Origin: CAVPDE01 sp963702565
GTDB lineage: Bacteria > Desulfobacterota > DSM-4660 > Desulfatiglandales > HGW-15
Direction: 5' to 3'
Length of the DNA: 64,000 bases
Assembly (NCBI GenBank): GCA_963702565.1
Contig: CAVPDE010000018.1
Coordinates: 248,001 to 312,000 of the forward strand
Shown: piece by piece, positions 44,388 through 51,555 of the stretch
Layout of the letters: the number at the start of each line of letters is the position of its first letter
Numbering within the stretch: position 1 is the stretch's first letter
The notes under the pieces: generated by a model
Database searches by the model: none
Told to the model about the DNA's origin: nothing
Seen by the model: only the letters and a program-made list of their open reading frames with translations
Made by a program: the position numbers and the translations under genes

Positions 44388-45461
44388 ATGGAGATCAAGA
44401 TCCTGTCTGCCAGGCCGGAGCAGATGAAGAAAAAGCCGACCGACGAATCCAATCTCGGGTTCGGCGACATTGTCACGGACCACATGTTCCTCATGGATTT
44501 TCAGGAGGGGAAGGGGTGGCTCAACCCCCGCATCGAACCCTATCACAGCCTGGCCATTGATCCTGCTGCAATGGTTCTTCACTACGGCCAGGAGGTCTTT
44601 GAAGGTCTGAAGGCCTACCGGGGAAAAGACGGAGGCGTTTACCTGTTCCGGGCCAGGGACAATTTCCTCAGGCTCAACCGGTCGGCGGTTCGGGTTTGCA
44701 TGCCTGAAGTGGATGTTGATCTCGCCATGGAGGCGCTGAAGAAGCTCGTCCTCTTGGACAAGGACTGGATTCCCAGAACCCAGGGGACTTCCCTTTACAT
44801 CAGGCCGACCATGATCGGCACAGAGCCTCACCTGGGTGTCCGGCCTGCCAAGGCCTATCTCTTTTACATCATCATCGGCCCTGTAGGAGCCTACTACAAA
44901 GAGGGCCTCAACCCGGTAAAGATCTGGGTGGAAGACAAGTACGTCCGGGCGGCCGTGGGCGGATTGGGAGAGGCCAAGACGGTCGCCAACTATGCGGCAA
45001 GCCTCCTGGCTGCAGAGGAAGCCAAGAAAAAAGGCTTCACCCAGGTGCTGTGGCTCGATGCCGCGCAGAGGAAGTACGTGGAAGAAGTGGGCACCATGAA
45101 CATGTTCTTCGTCATTGACGACGAGGTCATCACCGCACCGCTCGGCGGCAGCATCCTCCCCGGAATCACCCGGGCTTCGGTCATCCACATGGTGAAAGAC
45201 TGGGGCATGAAAATGTCGGAGCGATTCCTCGCCATCGATGAAGTCATCAACGCTGCGCAGAATGGCAAGCTCAAAGAGGCTTTTGGAACGGGAACCGCAG
45301 CCATCATCTCACCCGTGGGCCAGATGACGTACAAGGGAAGGGACTATGTGGTGGCAGGAGGAAAGATGGGCGCCCTTTCCCAGAAGCTCTACAATGAGAT
45401 CGTGGCCATCCAGTATGCGGAAAAGAAAGACCCCTATGGGTGGAGGATGAAGATAGGATAA
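44388..45461 (+). CDS. ilvE: Branched-chain amino acid aminotransferase
   Basis: 357 residues, fold-type IV PLP enzyme. HYGQEVFEGLKAYRGKDG, RSAVRVCMP, YIRPTMIGTEPHLGV, the PLP lysine K197 in GLGEAKTVANYAAS, and VEEVGTMNMFFV are typical of the long (about 355-residue) IlvE group. Transfers amino groups between Val/Leu/Ile and 2-oxoglutarate. It precedes mtnA and speD; some IlvE proteins also do the final transamination of methionine salvage, which would fit here but is inference. AAAGGAGAGG precedes the ATG. Confidence 0.95.
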   Translation: MEIKILSARPEQMKKKPTDESNLGFGDIVTDHMFLMDFQEGKGWLNPRIEPYHSLAIDPAAMVLHYGQEVFEGLKAYRGKDGGVYLFRARDNFLRLNRSAVRVCMPEVDVDLAMEALKKLVLLDKDWIPRTQGTSLYIRPTMIGTEPHLGVRPAKAYLFYIIIGPVGAYYKEGLNPVKIWVEDKYVRAAVGGLGEAKTVANYAASLLAAEEAKKKGFTQVLWLDAAQRKYVEEVGTMNMFFVIDDEVITAPLGGSILPGITRASVIHMVKDWGMKMSERFLAIDEVINAAQNGKLKEAFGTGTAAIISPVGQMTYKGRDYVVAGGKMGALSQKLYNEIVAIQYAEKKDPYGWRMKIG

Positions 45462-45465
45462 GAAG

Positions 45466-45538
45466 GGGCACGGCGCACGGCACGCGGTGAAAGGGGTTTA
45501 TCTTTTCCCCCTGCGCCGTGTCCCGTGCGCCGTGTCCC
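45466..45538. repeat. Two-armed heptamer array with core CACGG/CCGTG
   Basis: The left arm reads GGGCACG, GCGCACG, GCACGCG from 45466. The right arm reads CGCCGTG, TCCCGTG, CGCCGTG from 45514. A 16-nt block of the left arm (45465-45480) is complementary at 15 positions to 45523-45538. Same core and phase as the single-arm array at 3955. It lies just past the ilvE stop and may act as a strong RNA hairpin. Confidence 0.6.
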
Positions 45539-45603
45539 ATTTGGCCTGTGGACGAAGGCTTGAAGACGAGAAAATATACTGTTTGAGATAGAAGAGGAAT
45601 TCC

Positions 45604-46641
45604 ATGTTGCCGACCATTGAATGGAAGGGCAGACACATCCGCATGATCGACCAGAGAAAACTGCCGGGCAAGGTCGAGTGGGTCCTATGCAAGAATGATA
45701 AGGATGTGGTCAGGGCTGTCCGGTGCATGGTGATCCGGGGAGCTCCGGCGATTGGGGTGGCCGCGGCCATGGGGCTTGCGCTGGGTTCTGAGACCATCAA
45801 AGCCGATACCTACGACGCCTTTGAGCGTCGATTCAGGGAGATGGCGGGCGGGATGGTGAAAGCCAGGCCCACGGCCGTGAATCTGCGATGGGCGGTCGAA
45901 AGAATGACCCTCCTGGTGGAGAAGATGGCGGGCAGGGATCCGGAAGAAATCAGGATAGCCCTCAGGGAGGAGTCGGAAAAGATGCTCTCAGAAGACATTG
46001 AGATCAACCTGAAGATTGGAGAGCACGGCAACAAATTGGTCCCCGGAAAAGCGGTCATTCTGACTCACTGCAACGCAGGCTCTCTTGCGACGGGAGGATA
46101 TGGGACAGCCCTGGGGGTCATCCGGGCGGCTCACGAAGCAGGGAAGAAAATCCAGGTCATTGCCGATGAGACGAGGCCGTGGCTCCAGGGCCTTCGGCTC
46201 ACCGCGTTCGAACTCATGGAGGATGGGATCCCGGTGACGGTGATTGCCGACAGCGCGGCCGGCTCTTTGATGCGTCAGGGAAAGGTGGATCTTGTGATCA
46301 CCGGTGCGGATCGCATTGCGGCCAATGGAGATGTGGCGAACAAGATCGGCACCTATCAGGTGGCTGTTCTCGCCAGGGAAAACAAAATCCCCTTTTACGT
46401 GGCAGCTCCTCTTTCCACCATTGACCTGAGAATCAAGTCGGGAGACAGGATCCCGGTGGAGGAAAGAGACCCTTCAGAGGTTTCCCACTTTCAGAAGATC
46501 CGTATAGGGCCTCGCGGAGTCAAAGCCTACAACCCGGCTTTTGATGTGACACCCGGAAAGTACGTGACGGGGATCATCACCGAAAAAGGGATTCTTAAAG
46601 CTCCCTATACGAAGAAAATGAAGGAGCTTTTCAGAAAGTGA
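45604..46641 (+). CDS. mtnA: S-methyl-5-thioribose-1-phosphate isomerase
   Basis: 345 residues. Converts methylthioribose-1-P to methylthioribulose-1-P in methionine salvage. RGAPAIGVAAAMGLAL near 45-60, catalytic Cys156 in THCNAGSLATGGYGTAL, ADETRPWLQG and Asp236 in GADRIAANGD are all present, as is the terminal NPAFDVTP. GAGGAATTCC precedes the ATG. No mtnK/mtnB/mtnC/mtnD nearby. Next gene is speD: spermidine synthesis releases MTA, whose recycling uses MtnA. Confidence 0.95.
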   Translation: MLPTIEWKGRHIRMIDQRKLPGKVEWVLCKNDKDVVRAVRCMVIRGAPAIGVAAAMGLALGSETIKADTYDAFERRFREMAGGMVKARPTAVNLRWAVERMTLLVEKMAGRDPEEIRIALREESEKMLSEDIEINLKIGEHGNKLVPGKAVILTHCNAGSLATGGYGTALGVIRAAHEAGKKIQVIADETRPWLQGLRLTAFELMEDGIPVTVIADSAAGSLMRQGKVDLVITGADRIAANGDVANKIGTYQVAVLARENKIPFYVAAPLSTIDLRIKSGDRIPVEERDPSEVSHFQKIRIGPRGVKAYNPAFDVTPGKYVTGIITEKGILKAPYTKKMKELFRK

Positions 46642-46671
46642 GGATATTTGGTTGAGAGGGCACAAAAAAGT

Positions 46672-46700
46672 TTGACATACCCATTCCAAATCCCTATAAG
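46672..46700 (+). promoter_or_regulatory. Sigma-70 promoter of speD
   Basis: TTGACA (46672-46677) and TATAAG (46695-46700) with exactly 17 nt between. It starts a leader of about 85-90 nt before the speD start. Confidence 0.7.
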
Positions 46701-46726
46701 AAGGACTAACAAATCTCCCTGCGGGG

Positions 46727-46747
46727 CGATCCTGAACATCAGGATCG
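46727..46747 (+). other. Hairpin in the speD leader
   Basis: CGATCCTGA (46727-46735) pairs perfectly with TCAGGATCG (46739-46747) with an ACA loop. It lies in the untranslated leader about 50 nt before the start. It could be a regulatory element or simply an mRNA 5' stabiliser; no known riboswitch pattern was recognised. Confidence 0.5.
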
Positions 46748-46794
46748 GCAAGAAAGGGGTTGAGACTTTCTGCTGATTATTTGAAAGAAAGGGG

Positions 46795-47190
46795 GTGAGG
46801 GCCTTGCGTTCCTTGCTCGACCTTGTGCTCATAGATCTCTATGAGTGCGAACATGAGAAGCTCCTCGATTCCGAGGTGATTAAAGAGGGGATGCTGACGG
46901 CTGCACAGCTCATGGGAGCTGAAGTAGTCGCGGTGTCCTTTCATACTTTTGAGCCCTGGGGTGTGAGCGGTACGGTGACCATTGCCGAGTCCCATCTCGC
47001 GGTTCACACCTGGCCTGAATACAACTTCGCTGCCATCACTTTCGAGACTTGCGGCAAAATGGATCACCGGAAGGCGTACAAATTCCTGACTGAGTTTTTC
47101 GGATCAAAAAGCCCGAAGATTACCATTCAGAAAAGGGGATTCATGGACACCTGCGAAGGGGAGATCCAGTACAAGCAGGTCGCAGGTTGA
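46795..47190 (+). CDS. speD: S-adenosylmethionine decarboxylase proenzyme
   Basis: 131 residues, the short prokaryotic form. Self-cleaves at Glu65-Ser66 in TIAESHLAVHTWPEY to form the pyruvoyl group; catalytic Cys near ITFETCG is present. Makes decarboxylated SAM, the aminopropyl donor for spermidine. GTG 46795 overlaps a G-run; TTG 46804 with AAAGGGGG 8 nt upstream is an equally good start. The convergent gene at 47342 carries a spermidine synthase-like domain, so the two may be functionally linked. Confidence 0.93.
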   Translation: MRALRSLLDLVLIDLYECEHEKLLDSEVIKEGMLTAAQLMGAEVVAVSFHTFEPWGVSGTVTIAESHLAVHTWPEYNFAAITFETCGKMDHRKAYKFLTEFFGSKSPKITIQKRGFMDTCEGEIQYKQVAG

Positions 47191-47341
47191 CTGAGTCATC
47201 GGGCTTACGATGGTTTGCCCCTGAACGTTCACTCCGGCACCCCTCTTTCCGAATCGGTTCCTGCGTAACCACACCCGCGAGGTATGCCCTTTCCTCGGGC
47301 CGACTCCCTTATTCTTCCCCATCGGATCGGAAGCAAACCCC

Positions 47342-49900
47342 TCACCAGTTCTGAGCCGTTGATTTCACGCTCTCACCGAATTCAGGAGGGAGTTTGTCAA
47401 TGGCGGAAAGCATTCGTTCTTTGGCCTTGGCGCGGTCTGCGCGGCGGAGGGCGCTCATGGCCACCAGATCGGCACCGGCCAAGACGTAAGCTCTTGCTTC
47501 CGGTCCGAATTCGACCAGGTAGGGATCATTGTCGAGAGGAGCTTCTTTCAAGATGTCCTCCAGGAGCTGCACAAGCTGCTCTTCAACCAGTGCCTTTTCA
47601 ATGCCGGCCAGGCGGCTTTGATAGCTCTGGGGCGAAGAGAACTCGATGGCGGGACGATCGTCTGTGTTCACGGGGAAAGCGCTGAAAAGCGCCCTGGCTT
47701 GACGGAGGTTGCCGCCATACAGCATGAGGGCGTTGGCAAGAATCAGAGGTTCACTAAAGGCAGGTCCTTTTGGGTTTAGGCGCCGAAAGGCTTGGGTCAA
47801 GGCTGCCGGCTTCAAGGGCGATGGGCCGGCGTGACCGATGAGAGCCATGGTCGGCCGGTCGGTCAAGAAGGAATTCCGCCAGAGGGTGACGGAGTCGAAA
47901 ACCTGGAGCATCGTGTTGACGATGGTGCAGAACTCCTGGCGCGAGAGCTGGTACAGGGCCAGCCACTGAACGAAAAGCCCGTCTTCCTTGAGCTTTGATT
48001 TCGCGGTTTGAAAATGTTCAACCGTGTAGAGGTTTCCGATTCCGATTTTCCAGGGCAGGAACAGATCCCCGATGATGAGGTCAAAGCGCTCCTGCTTGCC
48101 CAGCAGGTAGTTGCGCCCATCCTCGATCACAACGGCCGCACGAGGGTCACTGAACAGCCGGCCCACGTGATCAGCCAGATAAACGCGAGCCGCCAGCACC
48201 ACTTCAGGAACAAGTTCGCACACCGTGACTTTGTCCACGTCATAGAGCAAGGCCGTGTCGGCCGTAATGCCCGTGCCCATTCCCAGATAAAAGACGGATC
48301 CGGCGTTCGGATGAATGCTCATGGGAACGACCGTCTGGGCTCTTTGATTGGCGACAAAGGCCGGCTTGGTTCCCCCGAGAATGTATTTGTTGTTCAGGAT
48401 CAGGGACAAATACTCCTCTTGTCCCGGATTCTTGACCTTGACGACGGAAGTGATGGAGTGACTCCCTTCGACCACGGCCACCAGTTCCTGATTCCCTTCG
48501 GTGCCCAGATAGACCAAGGGATACCGGCCTCCATGGGTGGAAAAATGAAGGATTAAGGCTAGGCCCCCCACGGCCCATGCCATATGGCGTTTCACGCCCG
48601 TGCCTGCGAGGAGGGCCGTAAGAAATGCCAAGGCGAGGTAGAGGAGGTAGATGACTTTGAGGCTGCTCCAAAGACCGAGTTGCCCGATCATCAGGAACCC
48701 GGCGCACACGGAACCCAAAATCGCCCCGACGGTATTGACGGACAGCATGCGGCCCATGACCGGCCCCGGCTTCTCTTTCGTGCCTTCCGCAACCTTGATG
48801 AGATAGGGAAAGGTGCTTCCGAGCAGCAGTCCGGGAACGAAGAGGACGGAAGAGGTCGCCCCGAAAAGGGCCAGCAGATACATGGCCCAGCTTTCGGGCT
48901 CGCTGAAAACAAGGCGCTCCAGCCCGTTGGTCAGATGATAGAAGAGGGCAGGGGTGGTGCTGCATCCGAGGCCGGTCAGGGTGATAAGGATAACCAGAAC
49001 AGGGACAGGTGCAAGACGAGTTCGGGCCAGAAGGTTGGCCAAAGCAGCCCCTGCAGCGAGCGCGATCAGGAACACGATGAGAATCATGGAAAAGGTGTAA
49101 ACCGTGTTCTGCAAAACCTGGCTGAACATCCTGGTCCAAAGAACCTGCAACGCCAAGGCCAAGAACCCGGAGGAGAACGCCAGAAGGTACAGCAACCATG
49201 GGCGAGGAGTGGTCCACTCGGCCCGAACTTCCTGTGCACTTGGAGCATCCCCGGCAGGAGGAGAAAGGCTTTTTACCGTTTTCCCGACCATGACCGCCAA
49301 AAGGCCGATAGCCGTGCTCATCCCTATGGCGGCCGTGTAGGAGAGGGTGTAACCCAGGAGAGGCGGCAGAAGAAACCCTGCCAGGAAAGTGCCCAGCACA
49401 GCTCCTGCCGTATTGAGGGTGTAGAGGATGGATCCTGTTTTACCCATTTCCAGAGGTCTTCTGATGAAATGCTGGCTCAGCACCGGCAGGGTCCCGCCCA
49501 TAAAAAAGGCGGGCAAGAAGAGGATGGTGAGCGACAGGAGGAACTTGGCGAGGACAAAGAGCGCGGTATGGGTTTCAAAGATTTCAAAGAGAGGAGAATA
49601 GAGAGAGCGGTACACTCTCAGCAACAAGAAGTACAGCAAGGCGGTAAGCCCGATACCGACTTCGAGAAAGCCGTAGGCTCTGAGCAAGTTTGATATGGCT
49701 GGAGAGCGTTTGCCCCAATACCATCCGCCGGCGCTCAATCCGAGGAAGAAGACGGAAAGGGTTGTCGCGGTGGCGTAAGCCGTGTTGCCGAAGAGAAGCT
49801 GAAGCTCCTTGAGCCACAAAACCTCATAGACAAGACCCCCGGCCCCGGAAAAGAAAAAGAGAAGATAGATAATGGGCTTTTCAAACAGAGAACGGTTCAA
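47342..49900 (-). CDS. Membrane-spermidine synthase-like fusion protein
   Basis: 852 residues. The N-terminal 430 or so residues hold at least ten hydrophobic helices (SGAGGLVYEVLWLKELQLLFGNTAYA, here in parts, is the hallmark of the fused membrane/SpeE family). The C-terminal domain has the SAM-binding fold: FYLGMGTGIT, VCELVPEVV, VIEDGRNYLL and FDLIIGDLFLP. The spermidine-synthase catalytic loop is only loosely kept, so it may methylate or aminopropylate another substrate, possibly with export. The start is TTG 49900 with a weak ribosome site. Convergent with speD. Confidence 0.85.
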   Translation of the reverse strand: MNRSLFEKPIIYLLFFFSGAGGLVYEVLWLKELQLLFGNTAYATATTLSVFFLGLSAGGWYWGKRSPAISNLLRAYGFLEVGIGLTALLYFLLLRVYRSLYSPLFEIFETHTALFVLAKFLLSLTILFLPAFFMGGTLPVLSQHFIRRPLEMGKTGSILYTLNTAGAVLGTFLAGFLLPPLLGYTLSYTAAIGMSTAIGLLAVMVGKTVKSLSPPAGDAPSAQEVRAEWTTPRPWLLYLLAFSSGFLALALQVLWTRMFSQVLQNTVYTFSMILIVFLIALAAGAALANLLARTRLAPVPVLVILITLTGLGCSTTPALFYHLTNGLERLVFSEPESWAMYLLALFGATSSVLFVPGLLLGSTFPYLIKVAEGTKEKPGPVMGRMLSVNTVGAILGSVCAGFLMIGQLGLWSSLKVIYLLYLALAFLTALLAGTGVKRHMAWAVGGLALILHFSTHGGRYPLVYLGTEGNQELVAVVEGSHSITSVVKVKNPGQEEYLSLILNNKYILGGTKPAFVANQRAQTVVPMSIHPNAGSVFYLGMGTGITADTALLYDVDKVTVCELVPEVVLAARVYLADHVGRLFSDPRAAVVIEDGRNYLLGKQERFDLIIGDLFLPWKIGIGNLYTVEHFQTAKSKLKEDGLFVQWLALYQLSRQEFCTIVNTMLQVFDSVTLWRNSFLTDRPTMALIGHAGPSPLKPAALTQAFRRLNPKGPAFSEPLILANALMLYGGNLRQARALFSAFPVNTDDRPAIEFSSPQSYQSRLAGIEKALVEEQLVQLLEDILKEAPLDNDPYLVEFGPEARAYVLAGADLVAMSALRRADRAKAKERMLSAIDKLPPEFGESVKSTAQNW

Positions 49901-50373
49901 TAAAGTTCACCGCCACCCGGATGTTCTATCCCAGTGCATATGGTCTTTTCTTAAATCAGTCCCATTCTTACAGACACGCTAGGGAGGTGTCAATGGAACG
50001 GATCGAAGAAATCGCTTAGGCCATGCGCCTTCTCCAAGAAAGACCCTTGGGTGGAAGAAGGTGGAGGGGTATGAGCCGTGGTCAGAACCGCTGGGGCTAG
50101 CCGCCTGCTGTTGCGCCGCTCCAGAGAAAACTCCTTCTGACGAGCGACAACGTATCGATATGTTTAAATTTCGAGAGAATCCTAAAAGCGGGCGATTAGT
50201 AGGAGTAGTAGAAGTCATAACAACGAGCGGATCAGCCAGATCCCCCTTACACAATTCCGAACCGCAACATCCGATGGTCAGCCGCTTCTTGACATCCAAG
50301 TCACCCATACTTAACTAAAGACAACGCGAGTTCTTATCAACCCACTCAACATCAAGATAATAAGGAGGTTTCA
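49901..50373. other. Intergenic, no gene assigned
   Basis: 473 bp. Open frames of 85-109 codons on both strands (50061-50318 plus, 49979-50308 minus) overlap each other and have no ribosome site or protein-like composition. TTGACA at 50289-50294 with TAACTA 17 nt on is a possible promoter for the next gene. Confidence 0.4.
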
Positions 50374-50871
50374 ATGAAACGTAAAATTTTGTTGGCGCTT
50401 GCAATAGTCGCGGGCCTGGCCTTCGACGCCAGCGCACAGCAGTTCGTGTATCCCGCCAAAGGTCAGTCGCCGGAGCAGCAGAAGAGTGATGAGGCAGCCT
50501 GCTACACGTGGGCTGTGCAGCAGTCTGGCTTCGACCCGGCAAAGCCGCCAGCCCCAGCGCCGGCAGCGGCGCCTGCGGCCAAGCCGCCAACAACCGCGAC
50601 CGGGACAACCCCGGGTGCGGGCGCGCGTGGCGCGGCACGTGGCGCAGTGGTGGGCGAAATCGTGTCCGACGACCCAGGAGCTGGAGCCGCGGCGGGCGCG
50701 GTCGCCGCGCGCGGGCAAAGCCGCAGGCAGAACAGGGCCGCTGGACAGCAGGCGCAACAGCAGCAACAGGCTGCCACCCAGCAGCAAGAGGCCGCCACCC
50801 AGCAGCAGCAAGCAGCATTTAATAAGGCGCATGCTGCGTGCCTCGAGGGCCGCGGGTATACGGTCAAGTGA
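50374..50871 (+). CDS. Exported Ala/Gln-rich glycine-zipper-like protein
   Basis: 165 residues. Signal peptide 1-21 (LAIVAGLAFDASAQQ). A short N-terminal domain (YPAKGQSPEQQKSDEAACYTWAV) with Cys43 is followed by a Pro/Ala linker, a Gly/Ala zipper (GARGAARGAVVGEIV ... GAAAGAVAARG), a Gln/Ala run (about 124-148) and a final Cys. Such proteins sit in the outer membrane or periplasm. AAGGAGG precedes the ATG. GC content is markedly higher than the flanking spacers, which suggests transfer. Function unknown. Confidence 0.8.
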   Translation: MKRKILLALAIVAGLAFDASAQQFVYPAKGQSPEQQKSDEAACYTWAVQQSGFDPAKPPAPAPAAAPAAKPPTTATGTTPGAGARGAARGAVVGEIVSDDPGAGAAAGAVAARGQSRRQNRAAGQQAQQQQQAATQQQEAATQQQQAAFNKAHAACLEGRGYTVK

Positions 50872-50945
50872 GGGGCTAAGCAGGATTCGTATCGTAGTGG
50901 AAAGTGGAAGGGTGATCCCTCTGACGAGCGATTACTTTCCGTAAT

Positions 50946-51209
50946 CTATCGCAGAGTCGCAAACCATCTGAATGAGGCTTGCCCAGTCTTGCGATCCTCT
51001 TGATAATCCTTCACCTTCCATGATGGAGGACGCCCGTTCATTTTGACCATATTTTTCCGTTTACCCTGGGACACATTGCTGCAATAGGCATAATACCCGA
51101 CCATTTTGAGTCCCAGACAGGGACACGAGACGATCCTGAAGATACAGATGATCAGGCTCACCATGTAGATAGTGATCCTCCGATTGATGGACAATTCTGT
51201 TATTGTCAT
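50946..51209 (-). pseudogene. Stub of a second RND efflux pump gene
   Basis: From ATG 51209 the frame reads MTITELSINRRITIYMVSL then IICIFRIVS, which is the start of HAE1-type RND transporters (the first transmembrane helix). After about 28 residues the resemblance stops and an unrelated 59-codon tail follows. It begins 15 bp after the PII-like gene, operon spacing. So a second pump gene once followed and has been lost apart from its start. Confidence 0.7.
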
Positions 51210-51224
51210 CTTTGTCGCTTTGTT

Positions 51225-51515
51225 TCAGATGTTCTCTTCCATCGGAAGGAGGAAGCTCCGGAAGCCAGCACGGGGATATTCCTCCTTGATCCTGCGGATC
51301 CGTTCGTTGATCCTGGGAACCTCTTCGTCGGCCACGGCTATCAAAAGAATGTTGTTCTTCCCGGGCCAGCAGTGGGTCCCGAGTTTCGGCTCCGTTTCCG
51401 TCCCCTCACCTCGAGCCTCCACCATCTTGGTATAGCCGTGGATCCCCGCCTCCTTGAGGGCGGTGATCACCTCTTCATCCGCCGCCTCACAATAGATAAT
51501 CAGGAACATCTTCAT
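51225..51515 (-). CDS. PII-like small protein linked to an RND pump
   Basis: 96 residues. MKMFLIIYCEAADEEVITALKEAGIHGYTK (shown here in parts: MFLIIYCEAADEEV, ALKEAGIHGYTK) and IRRIKEEYPRAGFRSFLLP follow the beta-alpha-beta ferredoxin-like fold of PII/CutA-type trimers. No clear T-loop uridylylation site. GGGAGTTAACC precedes ATG 51515; upstream in-frame codons overlap the pump gene. Probably regulates or assists the pump; mechanism unknown. Confidence 0.75.
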   Translation of the reverse strand: MKMFLIIYCEAADEEVITALKEAGIHGYTKMVEARGEGTETEPKLGTHCWPGKNNILLIAVADEEVPRINERIRRIKEEYPRAGFRSFLLPMEENI

Positions 51516-51555
51516 GGTTAACTCCCTCTGCCTCACAGCCGCCGCGCCCCGATCG

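Noticed and set aside
50061..50318. An 85-codon frame in the gap before the glycine-zipper gene, possibly a group II intron or IS scrap
   Set aside because: No intron domain V-like hairpin, reverse transcriptase motif or terminal repeat could be seen; antisense frame is equally long.
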